NCBI RefSeq assembly: GCF_000959725.1
Contig: NZ_CP009323.1
Span: 1,178,001-1,242,000 of the forward strand
Source: Burkholderia gladioli
GTDB taxonomy: Bacteria; Pseudomonadota; Gammaproteobacteria; Burkholderiales; Burkholderiaceae
DNA length: 64,000 nt
Reading direction: 5' to 3'
The position numbers were made by a program, and so were the translations under genes. Shown here in pieces: positions 8,839 through 17,950 of the stretch (positions are counted from its first letter, which is position 1; each line of letters begins with the position of its first letter). The notes beneath the pieces are model-generated. The model had not been told where the DNA came from. It did not search any database and saw nothing but the letters and a program-made list of their open reading frames with translations.

Positions 8839-9753
8839 TCAGGCCGCCGCCAGCTCGCTCGCCTTGGCGCGCTGGTAGGCCTCGTAGAGCGCGATGTAGA
8901 CCGGGCCGGGGCGTCCATCCTGCACCGGCAACTGGTCGAGCGAGGTGACCGGCAGCACTTCCTTGGTCGCCGAGCTGAGCAGGATCTCGTCGGCCGCGCG
9001 CAGCTCGGCCTCGTTGATCTCGCGCGCCACGAAGGGGATCCCGCAGGCCTCGGCCAGTTCCTCGAGCAGCGCGTAGCGGATCCCCTCGAGGATCTTGTTG
9101 CTGCGCGGCGGCGCGAGCAGCTCGCCGTTCTTCACCACCCAGACGTTCGAGGAGGAACCCTCGGTGAGGTTGCCGTCGCGCAGTTGGATGGTCTCGAAGG
9201 CTTCGCGCTCGGCCGCATGCTGGGCCATCAGCACGTTGCCCAGCAGCGAGGTGGACTTGATGTCGGCATGCAGCCAGCGGCGATCCTCGGCCGTCACGCA
9301 GCGCACGCCGGTGGTGCGCATCTCGTTGCCGGGCAGCTCCATCGGGCTGACCATCATGAACACGGTGGGCGTGACCTCGGCCGGAAACGCGTGGCCGCGC
9401 CTGGCGACGCCGCGCGTGATCTGCAGGTAGGCCTTGGCATGCCGGCCGTCGCCGAGCCCGGCCGCGTTCGCTTCCAGCAGCTCGTCGAGCAGCGCTCGCC
9501 AGCCGGCATCGTCGCGCGGGTTGGGGATGCCCAGCTTCTTCAGGCTGCGGTCCAGCCGCGCCAGGTGCTGCGGTAGCCGGAACGGCTTGCGCCCGCCGCC
9601 TTCCACCGCGTACAGCGGCACCACCTCGTAGACGCCGTCGCCGAAGATGAAACCGCGATCGAGCACCGGCACGCGCGCCTCGGACAGCGGCACCCGTTGC
9701 TCCTGCGAGGACACGCTCAGATAGACGACCGGATCGAAATCTGCTTGGCTCAT
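8839..9753 (-). CDS. dat: D-amino acid aminotransferase (class IV PLP enzyme)
   Basis: Interconverts D-amino acids and 2-oxo acids, for example D-alanine and pyruvate, in the cytoplasm. About 304 residues. VPVLDRGFIFGDGVYEVVPL is the fold-type IV start, the PLP Lys is in DIKSTSLLGN, and NLTEGSSSNVW binds the cofactor phosphate. Two ATGs are possible, at 9762 and 9753; MSQADFDP at 9753 gives the more usual N-terminus. The position between a D-Ala carboxypeptidase and DUF493 favours a D-amino acid enzyme over IlvE. The substrate specificity is inferred. Confidence 0.85.
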   Translation of the reverse strand: MSQADFDPVVYLSVSSQEQRVPLSEARVPVLDRGFIFGDGVYEVVPLYAVEGGGRKPFRLPQHLARLDRSLKKLGIPNPRDDAGWRALLDELLEANAAGLGDGRHAKAYLQITRGVARRGHAFPAEVTPTVFMMVSPMELPGNEMRTTGVRCVTAEDRRWLHADIKSTSLLGNVLMAQHAAEREAFETIQLRDGNLTEGSSSNVWVVKNGELLAPPRSNKILEGIRYALLEELAEACGIPFVAREINEAELRAADEILLSSATKEVLPVTSLDQLPVQDGRPGPVYIALYEAYQRAKASELAAA

Positions 9754-9849
9754 GGCGATCAAGGAGGAAAAGATGAAGGCGCGGGACAGCGCCCGCGCCG
9801 ACAGCTTACCGCTTGCGGCGCGCCGGCGTCGTGCCGGGCACGTCGAAGC

Positions 9850-11154
9850 TTACTTCTTGCTGAACATCAGCAGGATCGAATCCCAGATCCGGCCGAGCAG
9901 GCCCGCTTCCGGCACCGCCTGCAGCGCCACCACCGGGAATTGCGCAACGGTCTTGCCGTCGGCCACGAACTGCACCGTGCCGACCTGCTGGCCTTCGGCC
10001 AGCGGCGCGATCAGCGGCGTGTTCAGCGTGACCTGCGGCTTGAGCTTGTCGCCCACGCCCTTGGGCAGTGTGACGAACTGGTCCTTCTGCACGCCGACCT
10101 GCACGGAATTGGCCCGACCCTTGTAGACGCGCGGCGTCTCGACGGCCTGGCCGCCCTTGTAGAGGCGCACCGCATCGAAGGCGCTGTAGCCGTAGTTCAG
10201 CATCTTCATGCTGTCCTGCACGCGGTCGCTTTCCTTGGTCTCGCCCATCATCACCGAGACCAGGCGGCGCGTGCCGCCGTCGGCGCCCGGCAGCGGACGC
10301 TTGGCCGAGGCGATCAGGCAGTAGCCGGCGGCCTGGGTGTGGCCGGTCTTCAGGCCGTCGACGGTCGGGTCGATCCACAGCAGCCGGTTGCGGTTCGGCT
10401 GGCGGATGTTGTTGTAGCTGAATTCCTTGACCGAGAAGATGTTGTAGTAGTCGGGGAAGTCGCGGATCAGGCGCGCCGACAGCTTGGCCAGGTCGCCCGC
10501 CGTGGTGTAGTGCTGCGGGTCGGGCATGCCGTTCACGTCGGCGAAGTGGGTGCCCGACATGCCGAGCTTCTGCGCCTCGGCGTTCATCATGTTGACGAAC
10601 TGCGATTCGCTGCCGCCCACCAGCTCGGCCAGCGCGATCGCCGCGTCGTTGCCCGACTGGATGATCATGCCGTACACCAGGTCGTGCACCGAGACCGGCT
10701 TGTTGGCCTCGATGAACATGCGCGACTCGTCGGTGCCGACGCGGCGCACCGCCTCGCTCGGCGTGACGATCTGCTCCATCGAGATCTTCTTGGTGGAGAG
10801 CGCCTCGAACACCAGGTAGGCCGTCATCAGCTTGGTCAGCGAGGCCGGCTCGACGCGCTCGTCCGCGTTGCCGGAAGCCAGCACCTGGTTGCTGCTCGCG
10901 TCGACCAGCACCCAGGAGCGCGCGTTGACGCCCGGCGGCGGCACCGCGCCCGGCATGTAGGTGGCCGGCGCGCCGGTCGGCGCCGCGGCCGCGGCGGCAG
11001 CCGCTGCCGCCTTCTTGGCGGGCTTGGCCTGCGCGACGGCAACCGTCGTCACGAGCGCGGCGGGCACCACCACGCCGAGCGCGACGTTGCGCGCGACGGT
11101 GGCGAAGGCGGTGGAGGAAGCGAGAGACTTGAGGCCTACGGAGGACAAACGCAT
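9850..11154 (-). CDS. dacC: D-alanyl-D-alanine carboxypeptidase (PBP5/6 family)
   Basis: A periplasmic serine carboxypeptidase of 434 residues that trims the terminal D-Ala of peptidoglycan stem peptides. Motifs are SLTK (SxxK), SGND (SxN) and KTGHT (KTG), all intact. A signal peptide ends near VAVAQA at residue 43 and is followed by a Lys/Ala linker with ten consecutive alanines. The C-terminal PBP5_C domain ends in an amphipathic helix, GLLGRIWDSILLMFSKK, a membrane anchor as in E. coli PBP5. ATG 11154 was chosen because the signal peptide begins there. The exact paralogue name is less certain than the family. Confidence 0.93.
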   Translation of the reverse strand: MRLSSVGLKSLASSTAFATVARNVALGVVVPAALVTTVAVAQAKPAKKAAAAAAAAAAPTGAPATYMPGAVPPPGVNARSWVLVDASSNQVLASGNADERVEPASLTKLMTAYLVFEALSTKKISMEQIVTPSEAVRRVGTDESRMFIEANKPVSVHDLVYGMIIQSGNDAAIALAELVGGSESQFVNMMNAEAQKLGMSGTHFADVNGMPDPQHYTTAGDLAKLSARLIRDFPDYYNIFSVKEFSYNNIRQPNRNRLLWIDPTVDGLKTGHTQAAGYCLIASAKRPLPGADGGTRRLVSVMMGETKESDRVQDSMKMLNYGYSAFDAVRLYKGGQAVETPRVYKGRANSVQVGVQKDQFVTLPKGVGDKLKPQVTLNTPLIAPLAEGQQVGTVQFVADGKTVAQFPVVALQAVPEAGLLGRIWDSILLMFSKK

Positions 11155-11591
11155 GATCGATTCAGGCTGATGGCAGAAAGTGCTGCGCACGGGGCGCAAG
11201 ATCGGGGAACCGGGACGGCGAGCGGTCCGGCCGCGGCACCTGGGCGGAGCCTGGCGCGACGCGCGGAGTTGGACAGGCGGCGGCGGCATCGGTTCGCGGC
11301 ACGCGGAAAACGCGCGGATTCACGAGCCGCCGCCGGCGTCGAAGCTGCCGTGCGTAGCGGGCAAACCCGGCCATTATACGGGCGCCGGCCGGGCTCCAAG
11401 CCACGGCGGCGGTTTCTGTCGCGTGCGGCGGACAGATGGTAGACGCACGGCGCGCGCCGCCGTCGCCCGCAATCGATCCGCAAGTCCGGCGTCAGGCACG
11501 CGCAAAGGGAAGCACGGCGGGAGCGCGACGAGATGACGGCAGGGGCCCCGCCGCAGCGCGACCGGATCGCGGCCCGGCCGACGCGCCCGGC
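11155..11591. other. Intergenic region upstream of the carboxypeptidase gene
   Basis: It contains the likely promoter at 11373-11399 and about 215 bases of transcribed leader before the carboxypeptidase ATG. In the remaining GC-rich sequence I see no gene, no tRNA and no T-tailed hairpin. Confidence 0.4.
11373..11399 (-). promoter_or_regulatory. Sigma-70-type promoter for the carboxypeptidase operon
   Basis: On the minus strand a perfect TATAAT (11378-11373) is preceded by TTGGAG (11399-11394) with 15 bases between, slightly short. The start point would be near 11366, leaving a leader of about 210 nt before ATG 11154. Confidence 0.6.
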
Positions 11592-12224
11592 TCAGCGCCA
11601 GGCGTCGACGATCACGCGCTTGAGGATATGCAGCTTGCGGTGGAAGAAATGCTCGGCGCCCGGGATCACGATCACCGGCAGCTCCTGCGGCCGCGCCCAG
11701 TCGTAGACCGAGCCGATCGGCACGGTATCGTCGGTTTCGCCGTGGATCACGATGGTGTCCTCGGGCACCTCGGCCACCGCCCAGCGGCTCGCCGCGGTGC
11801 CGACGAACACCATCCGCTCGATCGCCTCGCCGCGCTCGCGCATCTGCTTGCCGACCTGCGAGAGCACGAAGGTGCCGAACGAGAAACCCGCCAGCACCAG
11901 CGGCAGCTCGGCCTGGCCGGGCTGGGCGCGCATGTGGGCCAGCACCGCCAGCAGGTCGTCGGTCTCGCCGTGGCCGTTGTCGTGCGTGCCCTCGGTGGCG
12001 CCGACGCCGCGGAAGTTCGAGCGCGTGACGATGTAGCCGAGCTGGGTGAAGATGCGCGCCAGCGTCTGCGCGACCTTGTTGTCCATGGTGCCGCCGAACA
12101 GCGGATGCGGATGCGCGACCAGCGCGATGCCACGCGTGGCGGTGCCGTCGGGCGGCAGGTCGACGGCGATCTCGATGCGGCCGACCGGGCCGTCGATCAG
12201 GGACTTCTGCGTTTGGGCGTTCAT
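11592..12224 (-). CDS. Alpha/beta hydrolase
   Basis: A 210-residue cytoplasmic hydrolase of the compact family that starts with VAHPHPLFGGTMDNKVAQTLAR. The nucleophile elbow is GFSFG, the acid lies in VIHGETDDTVP, and the His is in PGAEHFFH. Arg-Gly in SNFRGVG is the usual oxyanion-side loop. The natural substrate is unknown; family members hydrolyse small esters. It lies 37 bases after the ferredoxin gene, probably in one transcript. Confidence 0.85.
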   Translation of the reverse strand: MNAQTQKSLIDGPVGRIEIAVDLPPDGTATRGIALVAHPHPLFGGTMDNKVAQTLARIFTQLGYIVTRSNFRGVGATEGTHDNGHGETDDLLAVLAHMRAQPGQAELPLVLAGFSFGTFVLSQVGKQMRERGEAIERMVFVGTAASRWAVAEVPEDTIVIHGETDDTVPIGSVYDWARPQELPVIVIPGAEHFFHRKLHILKRVIVDAWR

Positions 12225-12261
12225 GCGGCTTGCGGTTTCCTTCGTTTGGCGCGCGGCGCGC

Positions 12262-12582
12262 TCAGATCTTCAGGCGCTCGACCACCCGGCCGTCGCGCAG
12301 GTGCGATTCGACGATCTCGTCGATGTCCTGCTTGTCGACATAGGTGTACCAGGTGCCTTCCGGGTAGACCACCATCACCGGGCCTTCCTCGCAGCGGTCC
12401 AGGCAGCCCGCCTTGTTGATGCGGACCTTGCCGGCGCCCGCCAGGCCCAGCTCCTTGACGCGCTTCTTGGCGTATTCCTGCATCGATTGCGCATCGCAAT
12501 TGGCGCAGCTCGGGCGATCCGCGCCCGGGTCGCGCTGGTTCAGACAGAAGAACACGTGATGCTGGTAGTAGCTGCCGTTCAT
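12262..12582 (-). CDS. Thioredoxin-like [2Fe-2S] ferredoxin
   Basis: A 106-residue soluble protein. Cysteines for a [2Fe-2S] cluster occur at HHVFFCLNQ, RPSCANCDA and AGCLDRCEEGP, with the spacing of the thioredoxin-fold ferredoxin family (NuoE-like, Azotobacter FdI type). WYTYVDKQDIDEIVESHL is the conserved C-terminal helix. Electron partner unknown. It is the first gene of a two-gene unit with the hydrolase. Confidence 0.88.
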   Translation of the reverse strand: MNGSYYQHHVFFCLNQRDPGADRPSCANCDAQSMQEYAKKRVKELGLAGAGKVRINKAGCLDRCEEGPVMVVYPEGTWYTYVDKQDIDEIVESHLRDGRVVERLKI

Positions 12583-12659
12583 GATGTGGGGACCGCCTGC
12601 GTGCGCCTGGTCTGTGCCGCGCGCCGCCAGCTGGATTGGGGAGGATGTCGGGAGGTCCG

Positions 12660-12665
12660 ATTATA
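12660..12665 (-). promoter_or_regulatory. -10 element for the ferredoxin-hydrolase unit
   Basis: A perfect TATAAT on the minus strand lies 78 bases before the ferredoxin ATG; no clear -35 at 17 bases. Confidence 0.4.
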
Positions 12666-12831
12666 GCGAGCGAGCGCGCGGCCCGCTGGCCTGCCGCGCG
12701 GGGCTTGCGGCGCGTGGTTCGGCGCGCCGGGGCGGCTCGGCGCGTTCACGACCGCCGGCGTGACGCGACCAATGCCTCACGTCCCGGCATCACGCTCCGG
12801 CCCGCCTGGCAAGGCTGGCGATCAGCCGGTC

Positions 12832-14046
12832 TCAGCGGCGCCGGTCGTCGTGCCGGTCGTGCCGGTCGCGCGCGGCGGCGCCCGCGCGATGCCTGGCGCG
12901 CCGCCCGAGCCAGCCATGCTCGGCATGCCAGGCGAGCCAGACCAGGGCCGCGTAGGGCCAGCTCCAGGCCAGCCAGCGCGCGATGCCGTTGAAATGCAGG
13001 TAGCGCCCCTGGCTCCAGCCCGACAGCGCGTAGTCGAAGAACGGATTGACCGGCAGCAGGTTGACCAGCGCCAGCGAGACGGCCAGCGCCAGCGCCGCCG
13101 CGGTGGCGCGCCATACCGCGCGCAGCCGCAGCGCGACCAGCGCGGCGGCCAGGCCCAGCGCGACGCCCGCGCAGGCGCCCGGGGTCGCCCAGTCGAACGA
13201 CAGGCCGCTGCGCAGTTGCAGGAAGGTGGCGCCGGCCTTCAGCAGCAGCGCGACCACCACGAAGGCGATCGCCAGCCGCGCGCGCGGCGCCTGCGCGCGC
13301 ATCGTCAGCGAGGCCAGCGCGAGCGCCGCGAACAGGCCCAGCCCCGCCAGCAGCGCCTCCCAGGCGGGATCGGAGAGATGCGCGTCGAGCGCGTCGGGCC
13401 AGGCGTCGATGCGCCAGCCGGCCGGCATCCAGGCCAGCAGCGCGTCCTGCATCGAGGTATCGGCGCGGTCCCACAGCTCGCTCGGCCAGCGGCCGATGCC
13501 GAACAGGAAGGGCGAGGGAAACAGCACCGCGAACGGCCAGAGCGCCGAGAGCAGCAGCGGCGTGGCGGCCTCGCGATCGAACCAGGCGTCGCGCAGCCGC
13601 CGCAGCGCGCCGCGCTCGATCAGCGCGGGCGCGAGCGGCGCGGCCAGCAGGCCGCCCAGGAAGGCGCCGAAGGCATTCGCGCCGAGGTCGAGATTGGAGG
13701 CCACGCGCGTCGGCAGGTAGGTCTGCAGCGCCTCCATGGCGCCCGACAGCAGCGTGCCGGCCAGCGTGGCGACCAGCACCGCGGCCGCGCCCTTCACGCG
13801 CGGATGCAGCGCGCCCACCGCGCACAGCCCGAGCGGCAGGTAGCCGAGCACGTTGGTGACGACGTCGAACATCGTCCAGTAGCGCGGCATCGGCGCGAAC
13901 AGGTAGTCGAAGGGGCCGACGCCGAGCGAGCGCCATCCGAGGAAGGGATACAGCGAGGCGTAGACGATCAGCGCCGCGTACGCGCCGAAAAGCCGCCGCG
14001 CCAGCAGCGACGGTCCGCGCGGCGGCGGCGGCGCCTCCGGGTTCAT
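12832..14046 (-). CDS. VanZ-family integral membrane protein
   Basis: 404 residues with about nine hydrophobic segments. The VanZ domain lies near residues 20-140: YASLYPFLGW, NVLGYLPLGL and the polar DLGANAFGAFLGG. A second membrane bundle fills residues 170-370. The C-terminal 25 residues are Arg/His/Asp-rich with a short repeat (RHDRHDD), reflecting tandem GCCGGTCGT-like units near the 3' end. ATG 14046 was selected over the longer frame because the upstream part is a shadow of the lipoprotein gene. Function is unknown; it follows the lipid-transport genes with a 40-base gap and is likely co-transcribed. Confidence 0.82.
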   Translation of the reverse strand: MNPEAPPPPRGPSLLARRLFGAYAALIVYASLYPFLGWRSLGVGPFDYLFAPMPRYWTMFDVVTNVLGYLPLGLCAVGALHPRVKGAAAVLVATLAGTLLSGAMEALQTYLPTRVASNLDLGANAFGAFLGGLLAAPLAPALIERGALRRLRDAWFDREAATPLLLSALWPFAVLFPSPFLFGIGRWPSELWDRADTSMQDALLAWMPAGWRIDAWPDALDAHLSDPAWEALLAGLGLFAALALASLTMRAQAPRARLAIAFVVVALLLKAGATFLQLRSGLSFDWATPGACAGVALGLAAALVALRLRAVWRATAAALALAVSLALVNLLPVNPFFDYALSGWSQGRYLHFNGIARWLAWSWPYAALVWLAWHAEHGWLGRRARHRAGAAARDRHDRHDDRRR

Positions 14047-14086
14047 CTGGGCGGCTCCGTGCCCGGCCCGCCCGGCACCGCGCCGC

Positions 14087-14716
14087 TCATTGCGCCGCGG
14101 TGTTCTGCACCGCGAGCCAGGCGACGATCTGCGCCACCAGCTCGTTGCTCGCGGCGGCCAGCGCGCTCGCGCCGCCGGCCGCGTCGGCGGTGCTGGCCGG
14201 CGCGCGCGCCACGAAGCTGCGCTGGCCGAGCACCGTGCCCTCGCGCGTGAGCGTGGCACGCACCGCCACCTCGCCGTGGCTCTGCGCCTGGCCGTCGAAC
14301 ACCTGCTCGAAGGTGTTGAGCTCGACATGCAGCACGCTCGCGCGCACCGCGTCGCCGCCTTCCAGCACCGTGCCGCGCGCCGAGAGCGCCGCGCGCAGGC
14401 GCTGCGTCAGCAGTTGCGCGGGCGGCGCGGTCCAGCGGCTATCGCGATAGGTGGCGATGCGCTGCGCGTCGGCATAGGCGAGCCGGTAGGCGAACTTGTC
14501 GGTATCGAAGGCATCGGGCGCGCGCACGTCGAGCACCTTGATCACCGAGCCCGAAGCCGGCGCGAGCGCCAGCGACGAGGTATCGAGCGGCCCGAGGTCG
14601 TAGCGGATGTTCGACATCCGGGCCGCGTCGCCCGCGCAGCCGGCGAGCAGCGTGAACAGCAGCATCGCGCCCAGCGCGGCGGCCCGGCGGGCGGAGAGGG
14701 AGGACAAGCGTGACAT
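14087..14716 (-). CDS. PqiC-like ABC transport auxiliary lipoprotein
   Basis: 209 residues. A type II signal peptide ends in the lipobox LLAGC, so the protein should be lipid-anchored, probably in the outer membrane. YDLGPLDTS, IKVLDVRAP and FAYRLAYADAQRIATYRDSRW are typical of the ABC_trans_aux (PqiC/LetC) family. It partners with MCE-domain lipid transporters, here the MlaD-like gene just upstream in the transcript. Start chosen at the signal peptide Met; the frame is open to 14779. Confidence 0.88.
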   Translation of the reverse strand: MSRLSSLSARRAAALGAMLLFTLLAGCAGDAARMSNIRYDLGPLDTSSLALAPASGSVIKVLDVRAPDAFDTDKFAYRLAYADAQRIATYRDSRWTAPPAQLLTQRLRAALSARGTVLEGGDAVRASVLHVELNTFEQVFDGQAQSHGEVAVRATLTREGTVLGQRSFVARAPASTADAAGGASALAAASNELVAQIVAWLAVQNTAAQ

Positions 14717-14879
14717 CGCGGATTCCTGCATGGTCGTGAACTCGTTGGCGGTGGCCGCGGCCCGGGGGCCGACCGGCATCGGGTCGATCGCCGGCCCGCG
14801 CCGCGGGGCACGGGCCGGCCGGTATCTGTCAGTTATCAGTCAATCGGGCGCGAGCGGCAGGCACCTTGCCCGCCCGCGC

Positions 14880-15827
14880 TCAGCGCGACCCCGCCCGCGG
14901 CCAGGCGAAACCCGATTCGCCCGGGCCCGGCAGGCCGGCGCTGGTGCCGAACAGCAGGCTGCGCGGGTTGCGGCTGATCTCGCCGGCCACGTCGCGCACG
15001 GTCCGCGAGGTATCGCCGAGGTTCGAGCTCAGCGAATTGATCCGCGGCAGCGTCTCGTAGCGTACGCTCGCGTTCAGCTCGGAGAGCGTCTGATCCATCT
15101 GCGTGAGCGCAGTTCCCGCCTGTTCGGCGGCCTTGCCGGCGCGGTCCAGGTTGGCGGCGAGCGGCCCGTGCGGCGCCAGCATCGCGTCGGCCGAGGCCAG
15201 CGCCTGGTTCACGCGGCGGGTGGTTTCGGGCAGTTGCGCGGTGACCGGCTCGAGCGACCTGGTGAGCGTGCTCACGCCGTCGGCGGCCTGCTGCACGCTG
15301 GCCGCGGTGGCCCTCAACTGCTCGCGCATCTCGGGCGAGAGCATCGCGTTGACGCTGGAAGCCGCCACTTCCATCTGCTTGAGCAGCACGTCGCCGCGCT
15401 GCTGGAGCTGGTCGAACAGGCTCGGGTGCAGCGGGATCTGCGCCACCTCCTTCATCGAGGTGGGCAGCGGCGAGGGATCGCGGCCGGTATCGTCGAGCTG
15501 CACGAAGGCGATCCCGGTCACGCCCTGGAAGCCCAGGCTGCCGTAGGTCGAGCGCGTGATCGGCGCATCCTTGTCGACCAGGATGCGGATCGAGATCTCG
15601 CCCGGGTGGGCGCGGTCGAAGTGGATGGTGGCGACCTTGCCGACGTCCAGGCCGCGATAGCGCACCGCCGCGTCGGGGAACAGGCCCGTCACGTTGGTGC
15701 GCGCCACCAGGTCGTAAGGGATCCGTACCGTGCGATCGACGTTGAACCAGAACACCGCCGCGATGATCGCGAGCAGCAGGCCGATGGCGAACAGCCCCGC
15801 CCAGAACGCATGTGACTTGTTTTCCAT
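14880..15827 (-). CDS. MlaD/MCE-domain lipid transport protein
   Basis: 315 residues with one N-terminal membrane anchor (AGLFAIGLLLAIIAAVFWF) and a single MCE domain at about residues 40-120: VTGLFPDAAVRYRGLDVGKV and YGSLGFQGVTGIAFVQL. A long helical region follows, expected to form a periplasmic channel. It carries phospholipids between membranes with the permease and ATPase encoded just upstream. With PqiC-like and STAS-permease partners and no MlaC or MlaB, this is not the classic mlaFEDCB operon. Confidence 0.9.
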   Translation of the reverse strand: MENKSHAFWAGLFAIGLLLAIIAAVFWFNVDRTVRIPYDLVARTNVTGLFPDAAVRYRGLDVGKVATIHFDRAHPGEISIRILVDKDAPITRSTYGSLGFQGVTGIAFVQLDDTGRDPSPLPTSMKEVAQIPLHPSLFDQLQQRGDVLLKQMEVAASSVNAMLSPEMREQLRATAASVQQAADGVSTLTRSLEPVTAQLPETTRRVNQALASADAMLAPHGPLAANLDRAGKAAEQAGTALTQMDQTLSELNASVRYETLPRINSLSSNLGDTSRTVRDVAGEISRNPRSLLFGTSAGLPGPGESGFAWPRAGSR

Positions 15828-15842
15828 TCGCGATTCCTTGCT

Positions 15843-16766
15843 TTACAGCTCGACGCTGGACAGCGCCGGCTCGAGTGCCGCCTTCGGCAATTTCGCGCGC
15901 CGCTCGGGCGGCAGCGCCTGCAGCGCGCGGCGCCCGCGCAGGCCGAGGAAGTATTCCTTGATGAAGGGATGGTCGACGCTGGCCGCCTCCTCGACGGGCG
16001 CGGCCACCAGCACCTTGCGATCGGCGATCACCGCCACCCGCGTGGAGAGCGCCACCATGGTGTCGAGATCGTGGGTGATCATCACCACCGTCAGGCCCAG
16101 GGTGCGATGCAGGGTGGCGATCAGGTCGACGAATTCGTCCGAGGCGCGCGGGTCGAGCCCGGCGGTGGGCTCGTCGAGGAACAGCAGCTCGGGCTCCAGC
16201 GCGATCGCGCGGGCGATGCCGACCCGCTTGACCATCCCGCCGGACAGCGCCGAGGGCATCTTCGAGGCGTGCTTGCAGGGCAGCCCGACCATCTCCAGCT
16301 TGAGCATCACGATCTCGTGCAGCAGGTCCTCGGGCACACGCCCGAGCTCGCGCAGCGGCTGGGCGATGTTGTCGAACACGGTCAGCGAGGAGAACAGCGC
16401 GCCATGCTGGAACAGCATGCCGGAGCGGCTGCGCATCACGCGCGCCGAATCGTCGTCGAGGGTGGCGAGATCCTCGCCGAACACGCGCACGGTGCCCGAG
16501 CTGGGCTGCTCCAGGCCCAGGATCTGGCGCACCAGGGTGGTCTTGCCCGAGCCCGAGCCGCCCACGATCGAGATGATCTCGCCCTGGCGCACGTCGAAGT
16601 CGAGATGCTCGTGGATCACGTTGCGCCCGTAGCGCTTGGTCATGTCGCGCACTTCGATCACGTAGCCGGCCGGGTTCGCCTCGCCCCCGGCGCCGGCCGC
16701 GCGCATCGCGGCGGCGGCAGTGCCACCGCCCGTCTGCACCGGCGCGTTCCGATTCTCGTCCATCAT
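15843..16766 (-). CDS. MlaF-like ABC transporter ATP-binding protein
   Basis: 307-308 residues. Walker A is GGSGSGKTTLVRQ, the signature is LSGGMVKRVGIARAI, Walker B is LLFLDEPTAGLDP and the switch His is in VVMITHDLDTM. A 35-residue Ala/Gly-rich N-terminal extension and a 40-residue C-terminal extension ending LPKAALEPALSSVEL exceed the E. coli MlaF length. The ATG overlaps the permease stop by four bases. It energises lipid transport by the adjoining MCE system. Confidence 0.92.
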   Translation of the reverse strand: MMDENRNAPVQTGGGTAAAAMRAAGAGGEANPAGYVIEVRDMTKRYGRNVIHEHLDFDVRQGEIISIVGGSGSGKTTLVRQILGLEQPSSGTVRVFGEDLATLDDDSARVMRSRSGMLFQHGALFSSLTVFDNIAQPLRELGRVPEDLLHEIVMLKLEMVGLPCKHASKMPSALSGGMVKRVGIARAIALEPELLFLDEPTAGLDPRASDEFVDLIATLHRTLGLTVVMITHDLDTMVALSTRVAVIADRKVLVAAPVEEAASVDHPFIKEYFLGLRGRRALQALPPERRAKLPKAALEPALSSVEL

Positions 16767-17950
16767 CCGAGCCCCACGTTCTGGAACAGGATCGCGAACA
16801 CCGCGTCGGCCAGGATCACCACCGTGATCGAGGTGACCACCGAGGTGGTGGTGCCCTCGCCCAAACTCTGCGAATTGGCCTTGATGCGGAATCCGAAATG
16901 GCAGCCGACCAGGGCGATCAGCATGCCGAACACCACGCCCTTGCCGAGCCCGATCCACAGGTTGGCGATCGGCACCACGCCCGGCAGCGAGCGGATGAAG
17001 AAGTTGACGTCGATGCCCAGTGCCAGCTTGGCGGCCAGCGCCCCGCCCGAGAGCGCGACGATATTGGTCCACATCACCAGCAGCGGCATCGCCACGCCGA
17101 GCGCGAGCACCCGCGGCAGCACGATGCGCAGCCCGTGCGGGATGCCCATCACGCGCATCGCGTCGAGCTCCTCGGTGACGCGCATCACGCCGATCTGGGC
17201 GGTGATCGCCGAGCCCGAGCGTCCGGCCACCAGGATCGCCGCCAGCACCGGCCCCAGCTCGCGGATCACCGACAGCCCGAGGATGTTGACGATATAGCGG
17301 TTGGCGCCGAACTGCTGCAACTGCTGGGCCGACAGGTAGCTCAGCACGATGCCGATCAGGAAGGCCACCAGGGCCGTGATCGGCAGCGCCTTGGCGCCGG
17401 CGTTGTAGACGTTGGCCGAGATCTCGGTCCAGGGCATGGTCTTGGGGCGTCGGGCGATCGAGCCGAGGTCGAGGATCACGCGCCCGAACATGGCGATGCC
17501 GCCGAACAGGTGCTCGCCGAACTGCATCAGGGCCAGCCCGAGCCGCGTGACCGGATCGTGGCGGATCACCGGCTCCGGTTCCTCGCGCGCCTCGTCGAGA
17601 CGCTGGATCCGCTCGAAGATGGTGCGCTGGTTGTCGGTCAGCGTCAGGCCCTCGGGCAGCCGGTGGCCCCAGACACGCCATAGCGCCTGCCCGCCGACGT
17701 GATCGAGCCGGTCGATCGCCGACAGGTCCCAGCGGCTGACCGGGCCGCCCTGCGCGGCGGCGGAACCGGCGCCCAGCGCCGTCATCCGGCCGCCGGCGCG
17801 CGCCGGGCCGCGCGCGAGCTTGTGGACGCGCCGCACCACCACGCCGCGGTCGCGCGCCAGCGCCAGCGCCGTCCATTGCCCGGACAGGCGCACGATCTTG
17901 CCGTCGCCGCCGGTATCCACCGACAGGCCCGGAGGTGTCTGGAAGTCCAA
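16763..17950 (-). CDS. MlaE-family permease with N-terminal STAS-like domain
   Basis: About 395 residues. An N-terminal domain of 130 residues (GDGKIVRLSGQWTALALA) resembles the STAS/MlaB-like module fused to some MlaE permeases; the MlaE domain follows with LGLSVIRELGPVLAAILVAG and AMRVMGIPHGLRI. The frame has no ATG near the start. I place it at TTG 17950 because a TACAAT -10 lies at 17991-17986, which excludes the longer frame to 18130; GTG 17920 is the alternative. Fusion of a STAS domain may replace a separate MlaB. First gene of the lipid transport operon. Confidence 0.85.
   Translation of the reverse strand: MDFQTPPGLSVDTGGDGKIVRLSGQWTALALARDRGVVVRRVHKLARGPARAGGRMTALGAGSAAAQGGPVSRWDLSAIDRLDHVGGQALWRVWGHRLPEGLTLTDNQRTIFERIQRLDEAREEPEPVIRHDPVTRLGLALMQFGEHLFGGIAMFGRVILDLGSIARRPKTMPWTEISANVYNAGAKALPITALVAFLIGIVLSYLSAQQLQQFGANRYIVNILGLSVIRELGPVLAAILVAGRSGSAITAQIGVMRVTEELDAMRVMGIPHGLRIVLPRVLALGVAMPLLVMWTNIVALSGGALAAKLALGIDVNFFIRSLPGVVPIANLWIGLGKGVVFGMLIALVGCHFGFRIKANSQSLGEGTTTSVVTSITVVILADAVFAILFQNVGLG

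Noticed and set aside
10990..11025. Poly-alanine codon run in the carboxypeptidase linker as a phase-variation tract
   Set aside because: The codons are mixed GCC, GCG, GCT and GCA, so slippage is unlikely.
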